From contig JAQGPB010000111.1 in the NCBI GenBank assembly GCA_028293265.1, positions 1 through 9,156 on the forward strand: a stretch of 9,156 bases of DNA, in the 5' to 3' direction. The notes under the pieces were generated by a model. It ran no database searches. It was not told where the DNA came from and saw nothing but the letters and a program-made list of their open reading frames with translations. The position numbers and the translations under genes were made by a program. This stretch comes from Pedosphaera sp. (GTDB taxonomy: Bacteria; Verrucomicrobiota; Verrucomicrobiae; Limisphaerales; Pedosphaeraceae). Below are positions 1-6,459 of this stretch, piece after piece (within the stretch, counting starts at the first letter, position 1; each line of letters opens with the position of its first letter).

Positions 1-56
1 ATGCGGTGAATTAATTGGTTGACGCCGGGCCGTCGCCTGCAATTACAGTCAATGAC

Positions 57-1523
57 ATGATCAGTTCTCATTTTCAGAAACTTGGGCGCCAATTCCGGTT
101 GCTGCTCTTCGTGAACCTGCTCCTCGGCGCATTTACCGCCGCGTCCGCTTTCGCCCAGGATGCCACCAACCGCCCGCCCGCGCCACGCAGGCCGAGCATT
201 GTTTTCATCTTGGCCGACGACCTCGGCTACGGCGATCTGGGTTGCTATGGGCAGACGAAAATCAAAACTCCCAATATTGACAAGCTCGCGGAACAAGGCA
301 TGCGCTTCACCAGCTTCTATGCCGGGAGCACCGTTTGCGCCCCGTCCCGGTGCGCGCTGATGACCGGCAAACACACCGGTCATGCCCGCATTCGTGGCAA
401 CTCCACCCAGTCGCTTCTGCCCGAGGATGTGACCGTGGCAGAACTTTTGAAACAGGCCGGTTACAATACCGGCGCCATCGGCAAATGGGGCCTCGGCGAC
501 GAGGGCTCGCCGGGTGTGCCCGGCAAAAAAGGCTTCGACGAATGGTTCGGCTACCTCAACCAGGTTGATGCGCATAATTATTATCCCATGTTTCTGAATC
601 GCAGCGATGCGCAAGGCGAGCGCCAAGTCGAGTTAAGCGAGAATTTTGATGGCAAGAAGGGCAGATATTCCCACGATTTCTTCACCGAGGCCGCCTTGAA
701 TTTTGTGCGCATCAACCAGCCTGTATGGTACACCCATTATCAACCTTTTTTTCTTTATCTCGCCTACACCATTCCTCACGCCAATGACGAACTCGGCCAA
801 AAAACCGGCAACGGCATGGAAGTCCCCAGTGACGCTCCTAATTCCGCAGAATCTTGGCCGCAGGTTGAAAAAAACAAGGCCGCGATGATCACGCGCCTGG
901 ATCACGACGTCGGATTGTTGATGGACAAGCTCAAGGAACTCAAGATTGACACCAACACCATTGTCATTTTCACGAGCGACAATGGCCCGCACAAGGAAGG
1001 TGGAGTCAATCCCAAGTTTTTCAAAAGCTCCGGCCCGTTGCGCGGCATCAAGCGGGACTTGTACGAGGGTGGCATCCGCATGCCGCTCATCGTCTCCTGG
1101 CCGGCCAGAATCAAACCCGGCTCGACCAGCGACCTGCCCTGCGCGTTCTGGGATTTCCTTCCGACCGCTGCCGAGATCGTGGATAAGAAGACGCTGAAAG
1201 ACATTGATGGCATCTCGCTGCTTCCCACCTTGGTAGGCCAGGCACAAACCAACCGGCACGAATTTCTTTACTGGGAATTTCACGAGGGCGGGTTCAAGCA
1301 GGCCGTCCGCATGGGCGATTGGAAAGCCGTCCGCTTCGGCGTGGACGGACCGCTTGAACTCTACAATCTGAAAACCGATCTCGGTGAAAAAACGAACGTC
1401 GCCGAACAAAACCCAGGGATCGTGGCGAGAATCGAGGAATATCTGAAGACCGCCCGCACCGAAGATCCGGCCTGGCCCGTGAAAACCGCTGCGCAAACCT
1501 CGAAAAAAGAATACGGGCAATAA
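57..1523 (+). CDS. Exported sulfatase (arylsulfatase A-like, formylglycine type)
   Basis: This is a secreted or periplasmic sulfatase that hydrolyses sulfate esters, probably on sulfated polysaccharides or their fragments; the substrate cannot be read from the sequence. From ATG 57 the protein has 488 residues. A signal peptide covers about 1-33 (hydrophobic LLLFVNLLLGAF, cleavage likely after AFA). The family motifs follow in order. The metal-binding ILADDLGYGD contains D54-D55. The type I signature CAPSR has its cysteine at residue 94; in this family the cysteine is converted to formylglycine. GKWGLG lies near 142-147, FTSDNGPH with the second metal ligands D308-N309, and PLRGIKRDLYEGGIRMP near 327-343. 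The length is normal for the family and the C-terminal domain is intact. A TTG at 15 is an upstream in-frame alternative, but ATG 57 puts the signal peptide at the N-terminus. I see no Shine-Dalgarno site. The maturase needed to make formylglycine is not in the window. The family is certain; the substrate is unknown. Confidence 0.95.
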   Translation: MISSHFQKLGRQFRLLLFVNLLLGAFTAASAFAQDATNRPPAPRRPSIVFILADDLGYGDLGCYGQTKIKTPNIDKLAEQGMRFTSFYAGSTVCAPSRCALMTGKHTGHARIRGNSTQSLLPEDVTVAELLKQAGYNTGAIGKWGLGDEGSPGVPGKKGFDEWFGYLNQVDAHNYYPMFLNRSDAQGERQVELSENFDGKKGRYSHDFFTEAALNFVRINQPVWYTHYQPFFLYLAYTIPHANDELGQKTGNGMEVPSDAPNSAESWPQVEKNKAAMITRLDHDVGLLMDKLKELKIDTNTIVIFTSDNGPHKEGGVNPKFFKSSGPLRGIKRDLYEGGIRMPLIVSWPARIKPGSTSDLPCAFWDFLPTAAEIVDKKTLKDIDGISLLPTLVGQAQTNRHEFLYWEFHEGGFKQAVRMGDWKAVRFGVDGPLELYNLKTDLGEKTNVAEQNPGIVARIEEYLKTARTEDPAWPVKTAAQTSKKEYGQ

Positions 1524-1668
1524 CTTGGCTATGCCCCTCCATCTTGTTATTCCCATTTCAGATTGTCCCTTCCCATCGCGGTCGCATTCACATTATCCCA
1601 GTCCACTTTTTTGAGTTTCCCTTCCAACCTCGATCACCATCGCGCGAATATTAGCTGTCGCTTTAGCC

Positions 1669-1696
1669 TTGTAACCATGGCTTCACCAACTATTTT
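1669..1696 (+). promoter_or_regulatory. Possible sigma70-type promoter for the PEP-hydrolase-like gene
   Basis: TTGTAA (1669-1674) and TATTTT (1691-1696) are separated by 16 bases. A start about 7 bases downstream would fall almost on ATG 1705, so the transcript would have little or no leader, in keeping with the absent Shine-Dalgarno site. Each box matches consensus only partly, and AT-rich hexamers at this spacing can occur by chance. Confidence 0.25.
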
Positions 1697-1704
1697 ATTC
1701 ACGT

Positions 1705-2595
1705 ATGCCAAATCCTTGGACCGGTAAAGGTAATCCTTACACGCGCAAAGAAGTGATCGAACGCCTGCGCGCCACGCTCAAGAAAGGCGAGCCGATCATT
1801 GCCGCCGGCGCAGGTACCGGCATCAGCGCCAAATTCATCGAGCGCGGCGGCGGCGACCTGATCATCATATATAACTCCGGCCGCTTCCGCATGGCCGGAC
1901 ACGGTTCGACGGCCGGATTGATGGCCTACGATGACGCCAACGCGGTGGCGATGGAAATTGGCGAATTTGAAGTGCTGCCCATCGTCGAGGAAATCCCTGT
2001 CATTTGCGGCGTTCATGCCACGGACCCGCGCCGGCGGATGTGGCACTGGCTTTTGCAAGTCAAGGACATGGGCTTTTCCGGCGTGAACAATTTTCCCACG
2101 CACACGATTGTGGACGGCCATTTTCGCCAGGTGCTGGAAGAAACCGGCATGAGCGTGAAGAAGGAATTTGAAATGGTCGCGCTGGCCCGCAAGATGGATT
2201 TGTTCAGCATTGTTTATGTGGCGACGCCCGAGGAAGCCCAGGCCATGGCTGAGGCCGGTGCGGACGCGATCATCGCGCATGTCGGCACCACCATCGGCGG
2301 GTCCATCGGTGTGCGTGGCGCGGTTTGCACAATGGACGATGCCGTGCTGCGCACGCAACGCATCATTGATGGCGCGCGCAAGGTGCGTAAGGACATTTTC
2401 TTTCTCTCGCATGGCGGACCGATCTGCACGCCCGAGGATGCGGCTTATATCAATGAACATACCGACTGCGTCGGCTTCGTCGGCGCGTCGAGCCTTGAAC
2501 GATTGGCGGTTGAAAAATCTCTTACTGATCTCACTAAGAAATTCAAATCCATCCCGGTGCAAAAAACGGCGTTGAAGCCGTTTAAGAAACGGTAA
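1705..2595 (+). CDS. Phosphoenolpyruvate hydrolase-like TIM-barrel protein (pfam09370 type)
   Basis: This 296-residue cytoplasmic protein belongs to the family annotated as PEP hydrolase or 'TIM-barrel signal transduction protein'. The barrel is built on the PEP-mutase/isocitrate-lyase plan, but the true substrate of most members is unproven. Conserved blocks are AGAGTGISAK (34-43), IYNSGRFRMAG (55-65), VNNFPTHTIVDG (127-138), AHVGTTIGGSIG (191-202), LSHGGPI (234-240) and GFVGASSLERLAVE (257-270). They cover the whole expected length, so the gene looks intact. ATG 1705 gives the usual short MPNPWTGKG lead before the first helix. The gene meets the Tm-1-like gene tail to tail with a 14-bp overlap. 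In many genomes the two families are adjacent or fused, so a shared pathway or complex is likely, but that is inference. In vivo activity is unknown. Confidence 0.93.
   Translation: MPNPWTGKGNPYTRKEVIERLRATLKKGEPIIAAGAGTGISAKFIERGGGDLIIIYNSGRFRMAGHGSTAGLMAYDDANAVAMEIGEFEVLPIVEEIPVICGVHATDPRRRMWHWLLQVKDMGFSGVNNFPTHTIVDGHFRQVLEETGMSVKKEFEMVALARKMDLFSIVYVATPEEAQAMAEAGADAIIAHVGTTIGGSIGVRGAVCTMDDAVLRTQRIIDGARKVRKDIFFLSHGGPICTPEDAAYINEHTDCVGFVGASSLERLAVEKSLTDLTKKFKSIPVQKTALKPFKKR
2582..2595. other. 14-bp tail-to-tail overlap of two convergent genes
   Basis: The plus-strand stop TAA is at 2593-2595 and the minus-strand stop TAA occupies 2582-2584 (read as TTA on the plus strand). The last four codons and the stop of each gene therefore share DNA. 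No terminator hairpin fits between them, so transcription from either side should run into the other gene and make antisense RNA. Confidence 0.95.
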
Positions 2596-3823
2596 ATGAG
2601 ACTGAATGGGGCTTTGCCATATTCTCCAGCAGTTCCTTCGCACACGCTTCTGCGAAACGTGGATCGTTAACGGCGCAATCCATTTCAACCACCTTGATGC
2701 CTGTTCGCAAATTCTTTTTCAACGTCTCGAACAAAGCCTTGTCCGCCGCTGGATCGCAGAATTTTTGTCCCGGCGCACTGATGACGCTGATTGCCTGCAA
2801 TGGCAGCAACACGGTCACCGGGCCTTTGGACGCATTCAATTTGTCGGCGATGATTTTGCCGAGCTGGGCGCATTCTTCCGGGGTCGTCCGCATCAAGGTG
2901 ACTTGCGGGTTGTGCTGGTAAAAGTTTCGGCCCTTGAACTTTGCCGGGACTGTTTCCGGCGCGTGAAAATTGACCATGTCGAGGCAACCTGGGGTGACGA
3001 TGGCCGGGACGCCGTGCTTGGCCGCGGCTTCGAGCCGCGTTGGTCCGGCGCTGAGAAAACCGCCCACCAATTCATCGGCCCATTCGGTGGTGGTGATGTC
3101 GAGCACGCCGGCCACCAAGCCGGTTTCGATCAGTGATTCCATGGTGCGACCGCCGGTTCCCGTGGCGTGGAACACCAACACTTCGTAGCCCGCATGTTCC
3201 AAAATCTTCCGCGCCGCCTGCACGCAATCGGTTGTGTTCCCGAACATGCTTGCGACGATGACCGGCTTGTCCGCCAGGTTGTCCGGCGGATTTTCAACTG
3301 ACTCCACCATCCCGCAAATTGCTCCCGCCGCGCGGGTCAGAATCTGTCGCGATATCCGGTTCAACCCCGCCACGTCCACGATGCTTGGGAACATCACGAT
3401 GTCTTTCACGCCGATGTATTGCGATGTGTTGCCGCTGGCGAGCGTGGAGACCATCAGCTTCGGAAACCCGATTGGCAGGGCGCGCATGGCGGCTGTTCCA
3501 ATCGCGGTCCCGCCGCCGCCGCCGAGTGAAATGACGCCATCAATTTTTTTTGCGTCCACCAGCTTCGCCAGCACGACCGGCGCGCCTTTGGACATCATCG
3601 CGATTGCTTCGCCGCGGTCCTGCCGTTTCGCGACCGCCGCCAAGTCTGCGCCCGCCGCTTGGGCAACTTGCTGACGGGTGACATCGGGTTTCAACACGGG
3701 TTCGCCCAAGGTGCCGACATCAATGACCAGGACTTGGTGGCCGCGCCGGCGGATTTGTTCCGCGACGAAGGCGTGTTCCTCGCCTTTGGTGTCCATGGTG
3801 CCGAGGATCGCGATGGTGGGCAT
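2582..3823 (-). CDS. Tm-1-like ATP-binding domain protein (UPF0261)
   Basis: This 413-residue cytoplasmic protein belongs to UPF0261, the bacterial counterpart of the N-terminal domain of tomato Tm-1, which inhibits tobamovirus replication proteins. Its bacterial role is not established. It has two alpha/beta subdomains. The first opens with AILGTMDTKGEE (5-16) and carries a glycine loop SLGGGGGT (99-106) and ASGNTSQYIGVKD (129-141). The second carries FHATGTGGRTME (218-229), TTTEWADELVGG (244-255), RNFYQHNPQVTLMRTT (299-314) and LPLQAIS (340-346). These are the family's characteristic blocks, and the length matches the single-domain form. ATG 3823 precedes the standard PTIAILGTMDTKGEE start; no Shine-Dalgarno site is seen. 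The expected fusion or neighbour partner is encoded convergently at 1705-2595. The family is certain; the function is not. Confidence 0.95.
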   Translation of the reverse strand: MPTIAILGTMDTKGEEHAFVAEQIRRRGHQVLVIDVGTLGEPVLKPDVTRQQVAQAAGADLAAVAKRQDRGEAIAMMSKGAPVVLAKLVDAKKIDGVISLGGGGGTAIGTAAMRALPIGFPKLMVSTLASGNTSQYIGVKDIVMFPSIVDVAGLNRISRQILTRAAGAICGMVESVENPPDNLADKPVIVASMFGNTTDCVQAARKILEHAGYEVLVFHATGTGGRTMESLIETGLVAGVLDITTTEWADELVGGFLSAGPTRLEAAAKHGVPAIVTPGCLDMVNFHAPETVPAKFKGRNFYQHNPQVTLMRTTPEECAQLGKIIADKLNASKGPVTVLLPLQAISVISAPGQKFCDPAADKALFETLKKNLRTGIKVVEMDCAVNDPRFAEACAKELLENMAKPHSVSFTVS

Positions 3824-3857
3824 AGGTTGTTTGGTGCGAGGAGCTTAAGAAGAAATG

Positions 3858-3879
3858 GCGAAAGTTCAAAGTCTTTCGC
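3858..3879 (-). promoter_or_regulatory. Inverted repeat in the leader of the Tm-1-like gene
   Basis: GCGAAAG (3858-3864) and CTTTCGC (3873-3879) form a perfect 7-bp stem around an 8-base loop. With one bulged G it extends into GG/CC. It lies about 35 bases upstream of ATG 3823, where it could be a leader hairpin or a repressor site. No regulator or function can be assigned. Confidence 0.35.
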
Positions 3880-4030
3880 GCCCTTTTCACGGGATTGGGG
3901 ACAACCGGTCTGAGATGCAAATTTGGCGAGATTTGGTGAGAAACTCCGCGCCGAAGTGGTTGAGGGTTGAGAGTTGATGGTTGAGGGCGGGATGGGCCAG
4001 TGAGCGCGGTTTTCACATTTTTCACCCAGG

Positions 4031-4064
4031 AGGCGGGCGAATGCGGGCGGAGGCGGGCCTAGGC
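4031..4064. repeat. GC-rich period-10 tandem repeat, about 3.4 imperfect copies
   Basis: The hexamer GCGGGC recurs exactly every 10 bases at 4033, 4043 and 4053 (units aggcgggcga, atgcgggcgg, aggcgggcct), followed by a decayed aggcgatggt. The copies are too few and too divergent to assign a role. Confidence 0.6.
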
Positions 4065-4102
4065 GATGGTTGGCCTGTTTTTATTGGTGAAATCTGCTGG
4101 TT

Positions 4103-4120
4103 GGCGGGATTTTTCCCGCC
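4103..4120. other. Perfect GC hairpin with TTTT loop
   Basis: GGCGGGA (4103-4109) and TCCCGCC (4114-4120) pair perfectly around TTTT. Neither side is followed by a run of T on the transcribed strand, so it is not a classical intrinsic terminator. It lies about 280 bases upstream of the Tm-1-like start. Confidence 0.5.
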
Positions 4121-4314
4121 GTCTCCACCCTCTCACCGCCCCGTTTTCAAAGAGCTGCCTCCGACGTGGGACATCGTATCATGGTTCCGGGTTTGGTCAA
4201 GGTGATTCCACGCTTGGCCCCGAATCGTTACGATGCATTTGGGATTGACGCGGCTCACCCCCTCGTCCCGGCCCTCCCTATGAACCACGGAAAAAGAGCA
4301 ACCCCTCTCCCCAA

Positions 4315-4352
4315 CCCTCCACGCCCATTTGGTTAGAGAATAAGCCGCCCCT
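4315..4352. repeat. Dispersed repeat, copy 1 (C-rich CCCATTTGGTTA box)
   Basis: This 38-base block matches 7493-7530 at 34 of 38 positions; both copies start CCCTCCAC and contain CCCATTTGGTTA and GAATAAGC. Each lies upstream of a heptamer array, 135 bases ahead here and 16 bases ahead in copy 2. A related GCTCACCCC...GGCCCTCC sequence precedes both. The shared C-rich word CCCCTCTCCCCAGCCC (4348-4363) recurs at 7613-7628 on the other side of the second array. The family probably occurs elsewhere in the genome. Confidence 0.75.
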
Positions 4353-4414
4353 CTCCCCAGCCCTCTCCCCTCTCGTTCCTCGCGGGGCGAGGGAGAAGAT
4401 GGTTGGGCGTTTGT

Positions 4415-4477
4415 CCTGGGGCTGCGCGTGGGACGCTCCACCCCAGGCTGTCATAGGGCGGGCTTTCAGCCCTGGGG
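4415..4477. repeat. Palindromic element with alternative stems
   Basis: CCTGGGG (4415-4421) is complementary to CCCCAGG (4441-4447). The latter, extended to CCCCAGGCTG (4441-4450), is also complementary to CAGCCCTGGGG (4467-4477) apart from one extra base. The central arm can therefore pair left or right but not both. The element sits next to the first heptamer array and resembles REP-like intergenic palindromes. No transposase or terminator function is evident. Confidence 0.5.
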
Positions 4478-4486
4478 GATTTGGAA

Positions 4487-4551
<65 letters not shown>

Positions 4552-4622
4552 TGGGGGAAGGGATTTTTTGAACAGGCGGCACGGGAGGAAACGGAGAGGA
4601 GGAAAAAAGGCGTTAATTTTGC

Positions 4623-4650
4623 GTGACATTGGGCGGAAGCTGATTATATT
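4623..4650 (+). promoter_or_regulatory. Candidate promoter of tRNA-Glu
   Basis: GTGACA (4623-4628) and TATATT (4645-4650) are separated by 16 bases. They resemble TTGACA and TATAAT in five positions each. A start near 4657 would give a short 5' leader before the tRNA at 4666, a normal arrangement. Confidence 0.5.
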
Positions 4651-4665
4651 TCACTCCCCGATAAC

Positions 4666-4740
4666 GACCCTATCGTCTAGCGGTTAGGACACCGCCCTTT
4701 CACGGCGGGTGCACGGGTTCGATTCCCGTTAGGGTCGCCA
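4666..4740 (+). tRNA. tRNA-Glu (anticodon UUC)
   Basis: The cloverleaf is complete. Acceptor GACCCTA (4666-4672) pairs with TAGGGTC (4730-4736). Anticodon stem CCGCC/GGCGG (4692-4696/4704-4708) encloses loop CTTTCAC, giving anticodon TTC at 4699-4701. The T arm is ACGGG-TTCGATT-CCCGT. The discriminator is G and the CCA end is encoded (4738-4740). The gene reads GAA and GAG codons. No second tRNA is nearby. The tRNA 3' end is a place where integrases often act, but I see no integrase and no copy of the tRNA end elsewhere in the window. Confidence 0.97.
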
Positions 4741-4907
4741 TGTTTCCAGAGGTTTATGGGAACCTTTGGGGTTTGCGTGCTCTTCCTGACAATATTAGCC
4801 GTAAAAAAGCAAGTATCAGTTGGCTTGAACTGGGCAATCATGCCGAAGCAAACGAGGAGCTTGAAAAAATCACTGCGTCACTCCGTAGTCACCCGGACGT
4901 GCTCTAA
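4740..4907 (+). pseudogene. Likely TPR-protein fragment or 55-aa microprotein abutting tRNA-Glu
   Basis: A 55-codon open frame starts at an ATG whose A is the last base of the tRNA CCA and ends with TAA at 4905-4907. Its C-terminal half reads WLELGNHAEANEELEKI and then TASLRSHPDVL. This closely resembles a conserved segment of tetratricopeptide-repeat proteins that I recall from Verrucomicrobiota, in which the chain normally continues after HPDVL. Here it stops and no continuation is seen in the next bases in any frame. The N-terminal part (MFPEVYGNLWGL) does not look like TPR. The best reading is a broken or inserted gene remnant; a short expressed protein is possible. No Shine-Dalgarno site is possible inside the tRNA end. 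Confidence 0.5.
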
Positions 4908-4923
4908 ATTTCCTGCATTTGGG

Positions 4924-4952
4924 TTGCCTTTCCATGACGCGGGACGTACAAA
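4924..4952 (+). promoter_or_regulatory. Possible promoter of the beta-helix gene
   Basis: TTGCCT (4924-4929) and TACAAA (4947-4952) are separated by 17 bases, each matching consensus at four of six positions. A start near 4959 would leave about 50 bases before ATG 5008, and would favour 5008 or 4966 as the start codon. Confidence 0.3.
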
Positions 4953-5007
4953 ACGCTTTGTCTAAATGTCTTTTTTGGATGAAGAACCTGAACCTGCTGA
5001 CCCTATC

Positions 5008-5838
5008 ATGAAATCGAAGAAAACCCTTATTTTTGCCGTGGGCCTCTGCGGCCTCTTCCTCGGATTGACCTGCTTCTCCCAAGGCGTTTTGACGCCGCCA
5101 GGCGCGCCCGCGCCGACGATGAAGTCGCTCGACCAGGTTGAAGCACGCACGGCCATCACGAATACCGCCAGTCTGGTGACGATTTCGCAGCCGGGTTCTT
5201 ATTATCTGACGCATAACATCGCGGTCACTGCCGGCGATGCGATTGACATCAACGCAAATGGCGTGACGCTGGATCTAAACGGCTTCACGATTTCGTCCAC
5301 CGCCGCCGGCGGAACAACTTCTGGTATTTCGCTAAATGACGGTTTGAGCGACATCACCATCTTGAACGGCCATATTCGGGGCGGCGTGACCAACAACGGC
5401 AGCGGGGTCTATAGCGGCAGCGGTTTTCATTACGGCATTCGTGCTTCCCTCAAAAGCGGGGCGGTGAATGTGCTGGTGTCCAGAGTCTCGGTATCCGGCT
5501 GCCTGAATAATGGCATCTTGCTGGGCATGGGCGATTCGACGGTGGTGGAATCCTGCACGGTGCGGACCGTAGGCGTTGGTGGAATCAATGCCGCCACCAT
5601 CATAGACTGTTCGGCCACTGATTGCGGAGGCAATGCCATCTATGGCGATCAGGTCTCCGATTGTCGCGGGGAAAGTTCTGGCACCGGCTTTGGCCTTTCC
5701 GCCTCCTTTACCGCGACCGGCTGCTATGGCTACAGCGCTTCCGGCACGGGGCTGTCTGCCTTGATCGCCAATGGCTGTCATGGAGCCACGTCCACCGGCA
5801 CGGCCCTTAGCGCGACTCACAACGTCAACTCCTTTTGA
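5008..5838 (+). CDS. Exported right-handed parallel beta-helix protein
   Basis: This 276-residue exported protein has a pectate-lyase-like beta-helix plan. A signal peptide spans about 1-25 (MKSKK, then a hydrophobic IFAVGLCGLFLGLTC). A Pro-rich linker LTPPGAPAPTMKSLDQVE (28-45) follows, then ITQPGSYYL-like and GVTLDLNGFTI blocks that open such helices. From about 110 come the coils: GLSDITILNGHIRGG, VLVSRVSVSGCLNNGI and STVVESCTVRTVGVGGI. From 196 there are short Cys/Gly/Ser repeats (IIDCSATDCGGNAIYG, VSDCRGESSGTGFGLSA, TATGCYGYSASGTGLSA, IANGCHGATSTGTALSA). It ends naturally at HNVNSF. I recall this architecture as a multi-copy family in Verrucomicrobiota; its function is unknown, perhaps cell-surface carbohydrate binding or processing. 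No catalytic residues can be assigned. ATG 4966 is an in-frame alternative that would add 14 acidic residues before the signal peptide, so 5008 is preferred. Confidence 0.88.
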   Translation: MKSKKTLIFAVGLCGLFLGLTCFSQGVLTPPGAPAPTMKSLDQVEARTAITNTASLVTISQPGSYYLTHNIAVTAGDAIDINANGVTLDLNGFTISSTAAGGTTSGISLNDGLSDITILNGHIRGGVTNNGSGVYSGSGFHYGIRASLKSGAVNVLVSRVSVSGCLNNGILLGMGDSTVVESCTVRTVGVGGINAATIIDCSATDCGGNAIYGDQVSDCRGESSGTGFGLSASFTATGCYGYSASGTGLSALIANGCHGATSTGTALSATHNVNSF

Positions 5839-5853
5839 TCCAATTGGATTTTT
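5838..5853 (+). terminator. Weak palindrome plus T run after the beta-helix gene
   Basis: The 12-base palindrome ATCCAATTGGAT begins at the last base of the stop codon and is followed by TTTT. The stem is short and AT-rich, so it would be at best a weak intrinsic terminator. No better candidate follows. Confidence 0.25.
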
Positions 5854-5962
5854 CCGAATTTCATCTGCCAGCCGATACCCTGCCAGCGGCAGTTGACTTC
5901 GGCAACTTTAGAGCCTATCCCCATTGGCGTGCACAAGAGCAGGCAACCGGCACAAATTCAAA

Positions 5963-5995
5963 GGAGACAAAATTAGAGTCTCGTTACCTGTCTCC
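5963..5995. other. Inverted repeat with two alternative pairings
   Basis: GGAGACA (5963-5969) pairs with TGTCTCC (5989-5995). The internal GAGAC (5964-5968) can instead pair with GTCTC (5978-5982). The two stems exclude each other, as in attenuator-like RNA. No coding region follows closely on the plus strand, so a role is not supported. Confidence 0.4.
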
Positions 5996-6121
5996 TACGA
6001 TGGTGGTTACGCCGGCACCTTGGTCGCTTGGACCCTCAAGCTCTGGCATTGCACCATCGAGTTCGTCAAACGAACCGACGCGCATATCTCCATTTCCCCA
6101 ACCATAAGCTGATGACCAAAT

Positions 6122-6160
6122 CCGGTCCGTTCCTCCGCTTGATTCGGAGGATTGAACCGG
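6122..6160. other. Two-part hairpin downstream of the small minus-strand genes
   Basis: CCTCCG (6132-6137) pairs with CGGAGG (6145-6150) around a 7-base loop. Beyond an internal loop, CCGGT (6122-6126) pairs with ACCGG (6156-6160). It lies 55 bases past the stop of the 51-aa gene on the minus strand and could end that transcript, but it lacks a T run. Confidence 0.4.
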
Positions 6161-6214
6161 GAATTGACAAGTGGCAGGGGCGGGACCGCGCAGAGTCTTT
6201 CCGAAGACATCCGC

Positions 6215-6370
6215 TCACTTCCAACGGTGGCGTGGGCGTTTCTTTTTATTGCGCTGCGCGTCAATAATGAGGAAAATGGAGATGCAAACTGCCACCAAGA
6301 CAAGAACCATCACAACGGGGAAATTCTGCCAAGCTTCTTTGGCTGGCTTGGAAATCAATGTGAAATCCAT
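6215..6370 (-). CDS. Small single-pass membrane protein, 51 aa
   Basis: ATG at 6370 opens a 51-residue frame ending in TGA at 6215-6217. The sequence has an amphipathic N-terminus (MDFTLISKPAKEAWQNF), one strong membrane segment (about 18-36, VVMVLVLVAVCISIFLIID) and a very basic tail (QRNKKKRPRHRWK, 9 of 13 residues basic). By the positive-inside rule the tail should be cytoplasmic. The clean layout of the segments makes chance unlikely. I do not recognise the family. It lies 89 bases downstream of the DUF3309-like gene on the same strand, so the two may be co-transcribed. No Shine-Dalgarno site is visible, which is common in this genome. Confidence 0.6.
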   Translation of the reverse strand: MDFTLISKPAKEAWQNFPVVMVLVLVAVCISIFLIIDAQRNKKKRPRHRWK

Positions 6371-6459
6371 AATTAGACCCGATTGTGAAGGTTCACGGAA
6401 GAACTGAAGCCGGCGCTAATGGCTGGATTCAAGCCTGCATGGTGCGTGATGTCCGGTTA

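Larger units (their letters stand above)
5839..6214. other. Spacer with two hairpins and no convincing gene
   Basis: Between the beta-helix gene and the minus-strand small genes I find no frame with family resemblance. Overlapping frames in all three plus-strand phases are short and have no usual start context. The notable contents are two inverted repeats (5963-5995 and 6122-6160), listed separately. A decayed gene could lie here: phrases such as VSLPVSYDGGYAGTLVAWTLK around 5977-6040 look faintly protein-like but match nothing I can name. Confidence 0.5.

Noticed and set aside
19..47. Promoter TTGACG...ATTACA before the sulfatase
   Set aside because: The -10 match is poor, and a start about 7 bases later would fall at ATG 57. 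The true upstream region lies mostly outside the window.
633..1556. Long minus-strand open frame (307 codons) opposite the sulfatase
   Set aside because: It lies antisense to a sulfatase whose motifs are all in the plus frame. The reverse frame shows no recognisable domain and exists because of the codon bias of the real gene.
1699..2688. Minus-strand open frame (329 codons) opposite the PEP-hydrolase-like gene
   Set aside because: The plus strand carries all the conserved family blocks. The reverse product is His/Arg-rich without any domain and runs into the real Tm-1-like gene in another frame.
4666..4740. tRNA attachment site of an integrated element
   Set aside because: No integrase gene and no direct repeat of the tRNA 3' end was found within the window, so an att site is not supported.
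5924..6267. Short plus-strand frames in three phases that might be a transposase remnant
   Set aside because: The phrases look faintly protein-like, but I could not match them to any transposase or other family, and no terminal inverted repeats bound the region.
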